This document shows, one piece after another, positions 8,024-15,682 of a stretch of 64,000 nucleotides of DNA. Source of the DNA: an uncultured Clostridia bacterium (GTDB lineage Bacteria; Bacillota; Clostridia; UMGS1810). The stretch lies in NCBI GenBank assembly GCA_934454585.1, contig CAKSFP010000016.1, forward strand, positions 1 through 64,000, read 5' to 3'. A program made the position numbers and the translations under genes. How positions within the stretch are numbered: position 1 is the first letter of the stretch; each line of letters starts with the position of its first letter. The notes below the pieces were generated by a model that ran no database searches, was not told where the DNA came from, and was given only the letters and a program-made list of their open reading frames with translations.

Positions 8024-8080
8024 ACGCCACCAGAGATATTTTCTAGATAGCCCTGACTTGGACGGTGGGGGCTATCTTAC
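7998..8080 (+). ncRNA. Candidate antitoxin antisense RNA, module A
   Basis: Predicted from the promoter at 7963-7991. The RNA would begin AAAATACAAAAAGGCAAGAC, continue CTCAAACGGTT and end at the hairpin 8045-8077, whose 3' side overlaps the stop codon of the convergent peptide gene. The ends are estimates. The overlap with the 3' end of the toxin-like mRNA gives the pairing region expected of a type I antitoxin. Confidence 0.55.
8045..8077. terminator. Shared hairpin at the convergent 3' ends, module A
   Basis: AGATAGCCC (8045-8053) pairs with GGGCTATCT (8069-8077), 9 bp with a 15-base loop. The right arm includes the peptide stop codon. Followed on the plus strand by TACTTTTAC, so it may terminate the antisense RNA and, less well, the opposing mRNA. 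Confidence 0.55.
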
Positions 8081-8143
8081 TTTTACAGCAAGTGTCATCA
8101 AAAACACAATAACCAAAACAATAATTCTCGTTATGTATTTCAT
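8072..8143 (-). CDS. 23-aa hydrophobic toxin-like peptide, module A
   Basis: On the minus strand an ATG, 11 bases after GGAGG, encodes MKYITR, a hydrophobic stretch IIVLVIVFLMTLAV and a basic end KVR. This is the layout of type I toxins: one short membrane helix with charged ends. The mRNA starts about 108 bases upstream at a TTGATT-17-TATAAT promoter and begins with the hairpin TGTCGA-N6-TCGACA. A convergent promoter (7963) makes an antisense RNA that overlaps the 3' end. Two other loci in the window (9.2-9.55 kb, 16.56-16.95 kb) share the promoter, leader and antisense start with different peptides. I do not match it to a named toxin family. Confidence 0.6.
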   Translation of the reverse strand: MKYITRIIVLVIVFLMTLAVKVR

Positions 8144-8257
8144 CGCAACAACCACCTCCAATCCCGACTAATAGTAAGGATATTCGCGAAGGTGGCATAA
8201 CCGCCCAGCTTTTACACTGTTTTCAGTCTTACCTTGTCGAAAATTATCGACAACCAT

Positions 8258-8286
8258 ATTATACAACAATTTTTCTCAAAAATCAA
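8258..8286 (-). promoter_or_regulatory. Toxin-like mRNA promoter, module A
   Basis: On the minus strand TTGATT, 17-base spacer, TATAAT. The transcript would begin at or next to the hairpin TGTCGA-N6-TCGACA (8235-8252), then GGTAAGACT, as in modules B and C. Confidence 0.75.
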
Positions 8287-8289
8287 GAA

Positions 8290-8575
8290 ATGTTTGTCAT
8301 ATTTTTTCGGGTTGATGTGGGCATCGATCCGCAGTGCATAAGCGAAAAACTTATGGTAATGTATAATATGTGTTTGATGTGATTTTGTGGTTGCCGGCGG
8401 AACGACACATAGGTCGTTCCATATGGATAAGTGTTAATTCGTGCGAGTTTTTAATTTGCTCGGGCGACCACACAGGGTCGCCCCTACGCACACCCACAAA
8501 ATAATATCCATTTATGAATGACCATAAATTCGGTCAATTCCGTTATTTTCATTTTTTGCGGTTTTCCCAATCGGC
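8290..8575. other. Spacer with short palindromic repeats
   Basis: No gene seen. It holds a GGAACGACACATAGGTCGTTCC palindrome near 8400 (described by its arms GGAACGAC and GTCGTTCC) and an inverted GTAGGGGCGACC-type unit near 8461-8487. Confidence 0.5.
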
Positions 8576-9148
8576 CGTAGGGGCAGGGCTCTGCTCTGCC
8601 CGTGTTTTGCCAATTCCGCAATTCCACAAATAGGGACCCCACCCCTACGGATTATTTCCGATAGTGCGTTTCAGAGGCGAAAGACCTGTAGTAATGTATA
8701 ATATGTGTTTGATGTGATTTTGTGGTTGTCTGCGGAACGACACATGGGTCGTTCCCTACGAAAACCACAAAAACGCAGCAGAGAGAAATATTGCGATAAA
8801 TCGACAACAACCGCAAATTAACACTCGGTTGCAATTCTTCGTCTGTCGGTAGGGAACGACCTATGTGTCGTTCCGCAAAGAAAATCATTTTATTATTTTC
8901 GGTCAAAAATAATTTTGAGGATACCGTACCGCAAAATCTACGCAACCCTTGCCTTTAATATGTTTCCCTCTCGCGCCGAACCTGCATCAAGCCGGTAGGG
9001 GTCGATGACCTCATCGACCCGAGCAACCTGACACAAAGATGAATCAACCACTTTTGCGCAATATCTCCAAAAACAAAAAAATCACCATTGACAAATCGCC
9101 GATGATGATGTATACTAAAAATACAAAAAGGCAAGACCTCAAACGGTT
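8576..9148. repeat. 573-bp perfect direct repeat, second copy
   Basis: Second copy of 7451-8023. It again ends just after AAACGGTT inside the predicted antisense RNA, so modules A and B share an identical antisense promoter and RNA start but have unrelated sequence beyond it. Confidence 0.92.
9088..9116 (+). promoter_or_regulatory. Antisense RNA promoter, module B
   Basis: TTGACA, 17-base spacer, TATACT, identical to module A because it lies inside the 573-bp duplication. Confidence 0.8.
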
Positions 9149-9205
9149 TGAGCCTCAGCGTTTTTGATTTTTCACAATAACCGCCGGGACAGGGCGGTTA
9201 TTGTG
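9123..9205 (+). ncRNA. Candidate antitoxin antisense RNA, module B
   Basis: Predicted from the promoter at 9088-9116. Same first bases as module A, then unique sequence, ending near the strong hairpin CACAATAACCGCC (9173-9185) / GGCGGTTATTGTG (9193-9205), a perfect 13-bp stem just beyond the convergent peptide frames. The ends are estimates. Confidence 0.5.
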
Positions 9206-9208
9206 CGT

Positions 9209-9283
9209 TTACTGCGCCTTTATAGTGCAGACTATAATGGTCGCAATAATTGTGAGAATGGCTACTGCCAATCTTTTGCGCAT
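9209..9283 (-). CDS. 24-aa hydrophobic toxin-like peptide, module B
   Basis: On the minus strand an ATG opens MRKRL followed by the hydrophobic run AVAILTIIATIIVCTI and KAQ, closely matching the charge-helix-charge layout of module A. It lacks a good ribosome site. The strong site (GAAAGGAG) instead serves an ATG at 9314 in another frame, which reads 38 polar residues rich in His, Lys and Tyr across the same bases (9198-9314). Either the hydrophobic peptide is reached by coupling or reinitiation, or a one-base indel between the two ATGs has broken an originally longer toxin. Promoter and 5' hairpin match modules A and C. Confidence 0.45.
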   Translation of the reverse strand: MRKRLAVAILTIIATIIVCTIKAQ

Positions 9284-9525
9284 AATCGCAATGCTTATGT
9301 TTTGTATGTACCATAAGCACCCTCTCCTTTCATAGACTCGGATATATGTCTATATCCGGCGTATAAAATTCGAGGCAATGTGATGTGCAATCCGAAAAAG
9401 ATTTCCGAATGTGCCGCCACTTGAGTGTCGGCGCGCAAGTCAAAATGTTTGTGCGCGGCACTCTCAAACCGCCGGTGATATCACCGTTAAGAGATCTTAC
9501 CCTGTCGAAAAATATCGACAAGTAC

Positions 9526-9554
9526 ATTATATGATATATTTCCATAAAAATCAA
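9526..9554 (-). promoter_or_regulatory. Toxin-like mRNA promoter, module B
   Basis: On the minus strand TTGATT, 17-base spacer, TATAAT, followed by the hairpin TGTCGA-N6-TCGACA at 9503-9520 and GGGTAAGAT. The untranslated leader to the first ATG is about 205 bases. Confidence 0.75.
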
Positions 9555-9670
9555 GATAAAATTTCAATATTTGCAAACTGCCACTTCAACCGGTAGGGGC
9601 GATGACCCCATCGCCCCGAGCAAATTAACGCAAAGATGAATCAGCCGCTTTTGCGCAATATCTCCAAAAG

Positions 9671-9713
9671 CAAAAAAATCGCGGATATGTTTTATGTTCA
9701 AAACATATCCGCG
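9671..9713 (-). terminator. Terminator of the ATP synthase operon
   Basis: On the minus strand CGCGGATATGTTTT and AAAACATATCCGCG form a perfect 14-bp stem followed by ATTTTTTTG. It lies 17 bases after the atpC stop. Confidence 0.92.
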
Positions 9714-9729
9714 TCGGTTTACATAACAA

Positions 9730-10131
9730 TTATTTTTTTGTTGCGCGCAGCCTTGCAACCGCTCTGCCGAGTGCAGCGCGCGAATGATAATATTCCGCCT
9801 TGCTCTGCTTGCGGCGCAGCTGTTCCTCCGCCCTCTGCTTTGCCTCGCGTGCACGGCGCACATCTATCTCCTCGGGGCGCTCTATGGTATGGGCAAGCAT
9901 AACCACCGTGTTGTCGATCATCTCAACAAAACCGCCGGTCACAACCGCCTCCACCTTTTCGCCGTCCTCTTTTTCAAGGCGGACAGTACCCTCAGCAAGA
10001 GCGCACGCCATGTTGGAGTGGTTCGCCAGGATGCCCATCTCTCCGTCATATGCCGGCACAGTGAGTGACACGCATCTGCCGTCAAAGAATTTTCTGTTGC
10101 CGGCTATGAGTTTCAGTCTGAAAGTGTTCAT
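9730..10131 (-). CDS. atpC: F1 ATP synthase epsilon subunit
   Basis: A 133-residue protein with the usual N-terminal beta barrel (FRLKLIAGNRKFFDG, YDGEMGILANHSNMACAL, VTGGFVEM) and a C-terminal helical hairpin rich in Arg and Lys (about 88-133). It is part of the F1 rotor stalk and can restrain ATP hydrolysis. Last gene of the leftward operon, 12 bases after atpD and just before the terminator. Confidence 0.97.
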   Translation of the reverse strand: MNTFRLKLIAGNRKFFDGRCVSLTVPAYDGEMGILANHSNMACALAEGTVRLEKEDGEKVEAVVTGGFVEMIDNTVVMLAHTIERPEEIDVRRAREAKQRAEEQLRRKQSKAEYYHSRAALGRAVARLRATKK

Positions 10132-10143
10132 AAGTTCACCCCA

Positions 10144-11529
10144 TTACAGAGTTTTTGCCTTTTCAGCAACATCGTCTATCGTGCCGACATTGAAGAAAGC
10201 TGCCTCGGGATAATCATCCGCATCACCGCCGATTATCGCCTCAAAGCCTTTCACAGTCTCTGTGATCGGAACATATTTTCCTGAAATTCCTGTGAAATTT
10301 TCCGCTACATGGAACGGCTGCGAGAGGAATTTTTGAATCTTTCGCGCACGGTAAACCGTCTGTTTATCACTGTCTGACAATTCATCCATACCGAGAATGG
10401 CTATGATGTCTTGCAGTTCCTTGTACTTCTGCAGATACTCCTGGACCTTGCGCGCCACCTTATAGTGACGGTCACCAACGACATCTATCTCCAGAATACG
10501 CGATCCGGATTCAAGCGGATCGACAGCGGGGTAGATGCCCTGTTCAACAATCTTACGCGATAGCACCGTCGTCGCGTCAAGGTGAGCGAATGTAGTCGCC
10601 GGGGCAGGATCGGTCAGGTCATCGGCAGGCACATAAACAGCCTGAACACTGGTGACAGAACCGTTCTTTGTGGACGCTATGCGCTCCTGAAGGGCGCCAA
10701 GCTCCGTGGCAAGGGTAGGCTGATAGCCAACTGCGGACGGCATTCTGCCCAGCAGTGCCGACACTTCGGATCCCGCCTGGACAAAACGGAATATGTTGTC
10801 TATAAACAAGAGCACATCTCTGTGGTCATGATCTCTGAAATACTCCGCCATAGTAAGTCCCGTCTCCGCGACACGCATACGCGAGCCGGGCGGCTCGTTC
10901 ATCTGTCCGAACACAAGTGTGGTTTTATCTATAACTCCCGATTCTTTCATCTCTGTCCACAAGTCGTTACCCTCTCGTGAACGCTCTCCTACTCCGGTGA
11001 ATATGGAATATCCGCCATGTTCTGTCGCAATGTTATTGATAAGCTCCTGAATAAGCACCGTCTTACCGACTCCGGCACCGCCGAAAAGACCAACTTTGCC
11101 GCCCTTTGCATAAGGTGCAAGCAGATCAATAACTTTTATGCCCGTCTCAAGTATCTCTACAGCCGGACTTTGCTCCTCCAGGGTGGGGGCATTGCGGTGA
11201 ATCTCCCACTTTTCTTCGTTTTCGAGACTTTCGCCGCCGTCTATGGTCTCTCCGAGCACATTAAAAAGTCTGCCGAGTGTTGCCTTTCCGACAGGCACTT
11301 TTATGCCGCTGCCGGTGGCGGTGACTTCCATGCCGCGGCTAAGTCCCTCGGTCGCTGCAAGCATGATGCAGCGCACGGTGTCGCCGCCGATATGCTCGGC
11401 AACTTCCATAACACATTCTCTGTCGCCGAGAGTAACTTTGAGTGCCTCACGCATTTTCGGGAGTGTGCCGCCGTCAAACTCGACATCCACGACAGGTCCC
11501 GAGACCTGTACGATTTTTCCTTTATTCAT
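10144..11529 (-). CDS. atpD: F1 ATP synthase beta subunit
   Basis: A 461-residue catalytic subunit. Walker A is GGAGVGKT near residue 150, Walker B is VLLFIDNIFRF, and the GERSREGNDLW and EMDELSD-like region (GMDELSDSDKQ) carries the DELSD torque loop. Full length with a normal start behind AGGAGG. It follows atpG after a 118-base gap holding a 9-bp hairpin, the largest gap in the F1 half of the operon. Confidence 0.98.
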   Translation of the reverse strand: MNKGKIVQVSGPVVDVEFDGGTLPKMREALKVTLGDRECVMEVAEHIGGDTVRCIMLAATEGLSRGMEVTATGSGIKVPVGKATLGRLFNVLGETIDGGESLENEEKWEIHRNAPTLEEQSPAVEILETGIKVIDLLAPYAKGGKVGLFGGAGVGKTVLIQELINNIATEHGGYSIFTGVGERSREGNDLWTEMKESGVIDKTTLVFGQMNEPPGSRMRVAETGLTMAEYFRDHDHRDVLLFIDNIFRFVQAGSEVSALLGRMPSAVGYQPTLATELGALQERIASTKNGSVTSVQAVYVPADDLTDPAPATTFAHLDATTVLSRKIVEQGIYPAVDPLESGSRILEIDVVGDRHYKVARKVQEYLQKYKELQDIIAILGMDELSDSDKQTVYRARKIQKFLSQPFHVAENFTGISGKYVPITETVKGFEAIIGGDADDYPEAAFFNVGTIDDVAEKAKTL

Positions 11530-11647
11530 AATGCACGCCTCCTTTTATTAAGTAATAGTGAAAAGTGAACAGTGAATAAGTGATGTTGAAAATCGCTGCG
11601 GCGATTTTCTTCAATCAATTTTATTTATTCATTTTTCACTTTAAGTT
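11530..11647 (-). other. Hairpin-bearing spacer between atpG and atpD
   Basis: GAAAATCGC (11588-11596) pairs with GCGATTTTC (11601-11609), and an outer AGTGAAAA (11557-11564) pairs with TTTTCACT (11633-11640). This nested structure could act as an mRNA processing or partial attenuation point ahead of atpD. Confidence 0.6.
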
Positions 11648-12529
11648 TTATTTTTTCTTCGCCTTTGCGCCGCCGATAACCTCGGTTATCTCCTGGGTTA
11701 TTGCCGCCTGCCTGCTGCGGTTATACTGCACCGACAAATCGTGCAGCATATCGTTTGCGCTGTTATTTGCCGACTGCATGGCAGTCATGCGCGCATTCTG
11801 CTCACTGCAGAACGATTCAACCAGTGCGCCGTAGATAAAACCGGCTATATAGTTTGGCACGATGGAATCTATCACCGCATTTGCATTCGGGTGAAACTCC
11901 ATCTCGCCCGGGTAAATATCCTTGCCCATCTGCGCAAGTTTGAGCTTTGCAAGCGGCAAAATCAACTCTGCCACAGCCTCGCATTGCATGGCGTTGCGCA
12001 TCTTTGTGTAAACGATATACACCTCGTCAAGCTGTTTGCGCTGATACAGATCCACAACGGTGTCCATTATGTCGCGCGCCGCGTGGATAGACACATTCTG
12101 AGGAGTGTAGTCAAAGTTTTTTGCCATTTTCATGTTCTTTAACGCAAAATAATGTCTGCCCGTCTCGCCGACCGCCATGATGTAGTTATCAGCCTTATTG
12201 GGCGACATGACTTCTTCCGCTTTTTTGATAACATTGAGATTATATGCTCCGGCGAGTCCTTTATCCGAGGTTATCACCAGGCAGCCGACTTTTTTTCTGT
12301 TATCGTTATCCGCAAACGGATTGCGGAAGAAAACACTCTCCACATCCGGAGCATGACAAAGAATGTTGCCTATTGTGCCCGAGAGGGCGTTAAAATAGGG
12401 TTCCGATGCCGCAAGCGCCTCTTTTGCCTTAGTCAGCTTTGATGATGATATCATATACATGGCGCCCGTTATCTGCTGAGTCTGCTTGATGCTCTTTATT
12501 CTTGCCTGAATTTCGCGTGCGTTAGCCAT
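11648..12529 (-). CDS. atpG: F1 ATP synthase gamma subunit
   Basis: A 293-residue rotor shaft protein. The N-terminal helix MANAREIQARIKSIKQTQQITGAM and the C-terminal helix (NARMTAMQSANNSANDML, ending with RQAAITQEITEVIGGA) are both diagnostic. The start is the ATG six bases after GAGGGTGA; a TTG two codons earlier is less likely. It follows the fused atpH-atpA gene by 12 bases. Confidence 0.97.
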   Translation of the reverse strand: MANAREIQARIKSIKQTQQITGAMYMISSSKLTKAKEALAASEPYFNALSGTIGNILCHAPDVESVFFRNPFADNDNRKKVGCLVITSDKGLAGAYNLNVIKKAEEVMSPNKADNYIMAVGETGRHYFALKNMKMAKNFDYTPQNVSIHAARDIMDTVVDLYQRKQLDEVYIVYTKMRNAMQCEAVAELILPLAKLKLAQMGKDIYPGEMEFHPNANAVIDSIVPNYIAGFIYGALVESFCSEQNARMTAMQSANNSANDMLHDLSVQYNRSRQAAITQEITEVIGGAKAKKK

Positions 12530-12541
12530 ATGCAATCACCC

Positions 12542-14584
12542 TCAATCCTTGTCAGCGGAAGGCTGCTGATATTTTTCTTTGCAAAAATTCTCCGCCGCCT
12601 TGACTATGCGCTCCGAGAGCGAATCCGAAAGTGAATTTGTCGCTTCTATCTCGTCTATTATATCATGGTGATGCGTAACAAACTCATCTGCCAGTTCGCG
12701 GCGAAAATCCGTCATGTCCGAAATCGGCACAGGCATAAATGCCTTGTGAGTTGCAGCACACAATGTGACCACCTGTTCCCAGCGCGGCAGGGGAGAACAG
12801 AGCGGCTGTTTGAGCAGTTCCATTAGTCCTTTGCCATAGGCAAGCTGGCGCTTTGTGTTATCGTCCAGATCTGAGCTGAACTGTGTGAAAATTTCCATTT
12901 CACGGTACTGTGCCAAATCTATACGCAAACTGCCGGCGGCTTTTTTCATAGCCTTTGTCTGAGCGGCACCGCCAACACGGGATACCGACAGACCGACATT
13001 GACGGCAGGCCTCATGCCCGAGAAAAACAGACTGCTCTCAAGGAAAATCTGACCGTCGGTAATGGAAATGACATTCGTCGGAATGTATGCCGACACATCA
13101 CCCGCCTGGGTTTCTATGATAGGCAGAGCTGTTATCGATCCGCCGAGGTCATCGCGCAGATTACACGAGCGCTCGAGTAATCTCGAATGAAGGTAGAACA
13201 CATCGCCGGGATATGCCTCACGCCCCGGGGAGCGCTCAAGCAAGAGCGATATCGCCCTGTATGCCACGGCGTGTTTTGACAGGTCATCATACACAATGAG
13301 CACATCTCTGCCTTTGTACATGAAATATTCCGCAAGTGAAGTGCCGGAATACGGCGCTATATACTGCAACGACGCCGGTTCGCTTGCCGACGCACTGAGC
13401 ACCACAGAATAGTCCATAGCGCCGTGTTTTTTCAGCGTATTTATAACCTTGGCAACCGTAGATGTTTTTTGACCGATTGCGACATATATACACACAACAT
13501 CCTTGCCTTTTTGGTTGAGGATGGCGTCAACGGCAATAGAAGTTTTGCCCGTCTGCCTGTCACCGATGATAAGCTCTCTCTGACCTCTGCCGATAGGAAA
13601 CATGGAGTCAATGGAAAGTATGCCTGTTTCCATAGGCACGGACACGGATTTTCTCTCGGCAATACCGGGTGCTGGATTTTCTATTGGGCGGTAGTTCTCC
13701 GCCTTTATCTCTCCGCCGCCGTCTATCGGTGCGCCGAGCGCATTGACCGCTCTGCCGAGAAATCCATCACCAACCGGTATACCGGCGTTTTTGCCGGTGC
13801 GCACAACTCTTGTTCCTTCGGCTATGTTATCATCCGATCCAAAAAGTATGCAGCCTATTTCATTTCGTCTTATCTCCTGAACCATGCCTTTTGTGCCGTC
13901 GTCGAAGATCACTATCTCACCATACATAACATGATCCATGCCGTCCACACGCACAATACCGTCGCCGACCCATTTTACAAAGCCTACTTCTCTTATTTTT
14001 GCCTCAAGTTCAAAATCTTCCGTCTTGCTTTTGAGCAAAGATATAATTCCGTCTATGCTCTCGCCTTTGCCCGGGTGCAGATTTTCTATCTGCTCCTTAT
14101 ATTGCTTGAGTCTGCCGGCACTGCTCCAGTCGTATTCATCATTGCCGACGGAGATTATAAATCCGGAAATAAGACTCTTGTCTTCTATCATAACAAGGTC
14201 TATTTCGGCATTATATTTTTTGGAAAGAAATCTTAATATTCCGTTCCTCTGTGCATCATTCGGAGCGGTGACATATTTCACAACCGCGCGCATCTTTCCG
14301 GCTGACACGGGTTTCTTTATGCGATACTGAGCAAAAACGCTCGATATCAGATCTGCATCGTCATCATCGCATATCAGTTTGAGAAAATCCCTCACTTCAG
14401 ACGGAAAAACCGTATCTGCTATGGTATGTTTTCTGCTTATATCCACAGTGGGGTTGCACAGCTCGTCTTTTATCTCGGGCACTGCCTCAAAAATTCTCTC
14501 CGACTGTTCGACAGCCTCATGGGATACTCCGAATTCATGCAGTTCCTGCACATATTTTTCAATTCTCTGATTCACTGTCGTCAC
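12542..14584 (-). CDS. atpA: Fused F1 ATP synthase delta-alpha subunit
   Basis: One 680-residue frame. Residues about 1-168 form a complete delta (OSCP) subunit: a helical N-terminus, LCNPTVDISRKHTI, then the C-terminal signature IEDKSLISGFIISVGNDEYDWSS. Residues about 175-670 form the alpha subunit: beta-barrel VGDGIVRVDG, Walker A GDRQTGKTS, and SVSRVGGAAQTKAMKK. Normally atpH and atpA are separate adjacent genes. Here no stop or start separates them and the linker (about 165-185) is short. The GTG start overlaps atpF by 26 bases (a second GTG three codons on is possible). A fusion would tether the peripheral-stalk cap to one or all three alpha subunits, although one delta per complex is the norm. 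Confidence 0.93.
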   Translation of the reverse strand: MTTVNQRIEKYVQELHEFGVSHEAVEQSERIFEAVPEIKDELCNPTVDISRKHTIADTVFPSEVRDFLKLICDDDDADLISSVFAQYRIKKPVSAGKMRAVVKYVTAPNDAQRNGILRFLSKKYNAEIDLVMIEDKSLISGFIISVGNDEYDWSSAGRLKQYKEQIENLHPGKGESIDGIISLLKSKTEDFELEAKIREVGFVKWVGDGIVRVDGMDHVMYGEIVIFDDGTKGMVQEIRRNEIGCILFGSDDNIAEGTRVVRTGKNAGIPVGDGFLGRAVNALGAPIDGGGEIKAENYRPIENPAPGIAERKSVSVPMETGILSIDSMFPIGRGQRELIIGDRQTGKTSIAVDAILNQKGKDVVCIYVAIGQKTSTVAKVINTLKKHGAMDYSVVLSASASEPASLQYIAPYSGTSLAEYFMYKGRDVLIVYDDLSKHAVAYRAISLLLERSPGREAYPGDVFYLHSRLLERSCNLRDDLGGSITALPIIETQAGDVSAYIPTNVISITDGQIFLESSLFFSGMRPAVNVGLSVSRVGGAAQTKAMKKAAGSLRIDLAQYREMEIFTQFSSDLDDNTKRQLAYGKGLMELLKQPLCSPLPRWEQVVTLCAATHKAFMPVPISDMTDFRRELADEFVTHHHDIIDEIEATNSLSDSLSERIVKAAENFCKEKYQQPSADKD

Positions 14585-15056
14585 CCGCTTTATTCAAAAA
14601 TTCATCATAGAGCCTGCCATCGTCTGCCTTTGCCTCTTGCACACCTACGATTTTTGCCGCAGCCTGAGCTGCAAGTTCGGTTATGTGGCTCTGCATCTCC
14701 TGCATTGCTCTTTCTTTTTCTGCCTGAGCGTCCTTTTGCGCTCGCTCGGTTATATTCTGTGCGTTTTTCTCTGCAGATGTCACAATACGGTCATACTCCG
14801 CTTTCGCCTTCGCTCTGGCATCGGATATAACGGCTTCGCCGTCTTTTTTTGATTTTGCCAATCGTTCGTTATATTCGTCATAGAGCTTTTGCGCGTTTTT
14901 CTGCGTTTCATCTGCGTCTGAGAGTTGTTTTTCTATTTCTTCCTGTCTTTTTGCAATGATGTTGTTGACAGGCTTAAACAGAAATTTTCTCATCAGTGCA
15001 TACAGAATGAGCAGGTTGATTGCCGCAAACAGCAAGCCCCAGTTTAAGCTTAACAT
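14559..15056 (-). CDS. atpF: F0 ATP synthase b subunit
   Basis: A 165-residue peripheral-stalk protein: one N-terminal membrane helix (WGLLFAAINLLILYALM) and a long charged coiled coil (about 30-140) with the typical KRQEEIEKQLSDADE. ATG follows AAAGGAAGTG. It is separated from atpE by 378 bases that hold a large inverted repeat, and its 3' end overlaps the fused delta-alpha gene. Confidence 0.95.
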   Translation of the reverse strand: MLSLNWGLLFAAINLLILYALMRKFLFKPVNNIIAKRQEEIEKQLSDADETQKNAQKLYDEYNERLAKSKKDGEAVISDARAKAKAEYDRIVTSAEKNAQNITERAQKDAQAEKERAMQEMQSHITELAAQAAAKIVGVQEAKADDGRLYDEFLNKAGDDSESEN

Positions 15057-15148
15057 ATATCTGCACTTCCTTTCGATAGATTTTGATAGTGATTATAAAT
15101 GGTATAATGTATATTTTATTTTTGCACGCATAAAAAACTTGTGCTGTC

Positions 15149-15334
15149 TGTGTATGTGTTTTTTATTCTTGCCGCCTGCGTCGAAACAAGCAGCGCATCG
15201 TGCACTGCAAATCAGAAGATTTACAGCTTGCTCGCATTGCTGTTTCTCCTTTTTCCCAAAAAGGCACGCTACGCTACCGCTTTTTGGGAGCCCTGCGCTG
15301 AACTCGTCGTCTAAGAATAAAAAACACATACACA
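15149..15334. repeat. Large inverted repeat inside the atp operon (E1)
   Basis: Perfect 22-bp arms (TGTGTATGTGTTTTTTATTC plus TT, 15149-15170, and its complement 15313-15334) enclose a 142-base core. That core is the reverse complement of the core of the repeat at 51478-51661, whose arms have a different sequence. It lies between atpE and atpF. Confidence 0.9.
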
Positions 15335-15434
15335 TCCTTTGACGGAATACTTTCAACGCATTTTTTATAAATTCCGCAAATTTCAAAATAAAATATACAC
15401 TGTCACAAACCTATGAATATCACTATTTATAAAA

Positions 15435-15653
15435 TTACAGCATGAATATTACCAGAAGTGCAATAACAAATCCGTAAATAGCTGTTGCCTCGGCAAGTGC
15501 GCAGCCGAGAAGAAGAATCTTTGTGATCTTGCCGTCTGCCTCGGGCTGTCTCGCAACCGCCTCTGCCGCTTTTCCCGTTGCTATGCCTATACCAATGCCG
15601 GCGCCTATGCCTGCAAGAGCGGCTATTGCCGCACCAATTGCTGTTAATGTCAT
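15435..15653 (-). CDS. atpE: F0 ATP synthase c subunit
   Basis: A 72-residue hairpin of two membrane helices joined by the polar loop ARQPEADG. The ion-binding carboxylate is Glu55 in ALAEATAIYG. Compared with Na+-binding c subunits (as in Ilyobacter), the position of their coordinating Gln is Ile22 here and the Ser after Glu is Ala56, so a proton-type ring is more likely; this is an inference from the motif. Starts behind AGAGGTAA, 29 bases after the atpB stop. Confidence 0.96.
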   Translation of the reverse strand: MTLTAIGAAIAALAGIGAGIGIGIATGKAAEAVARQPEADGKITKILLLGCALAEATAIYGFVIALLVIFML

Positions 15654-15682
15654 GATAAATTACCTCTTTTCCAAAGATTTTT

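Noticed and set aside
7345..9620. Possible CRISPR array because of regularly recurring palindromes
   Set aside because: Unit spacing is irregular, centres are themselves palindromic, there are no spacers of constant length and no cas genes.
13424..14236. Plus-strand frame of 270 codons opposite the fused delta-alpha gene
   Set aside because: Antisense shadow of a conserved ATP synthase gene; no ribosome site or family motifs.
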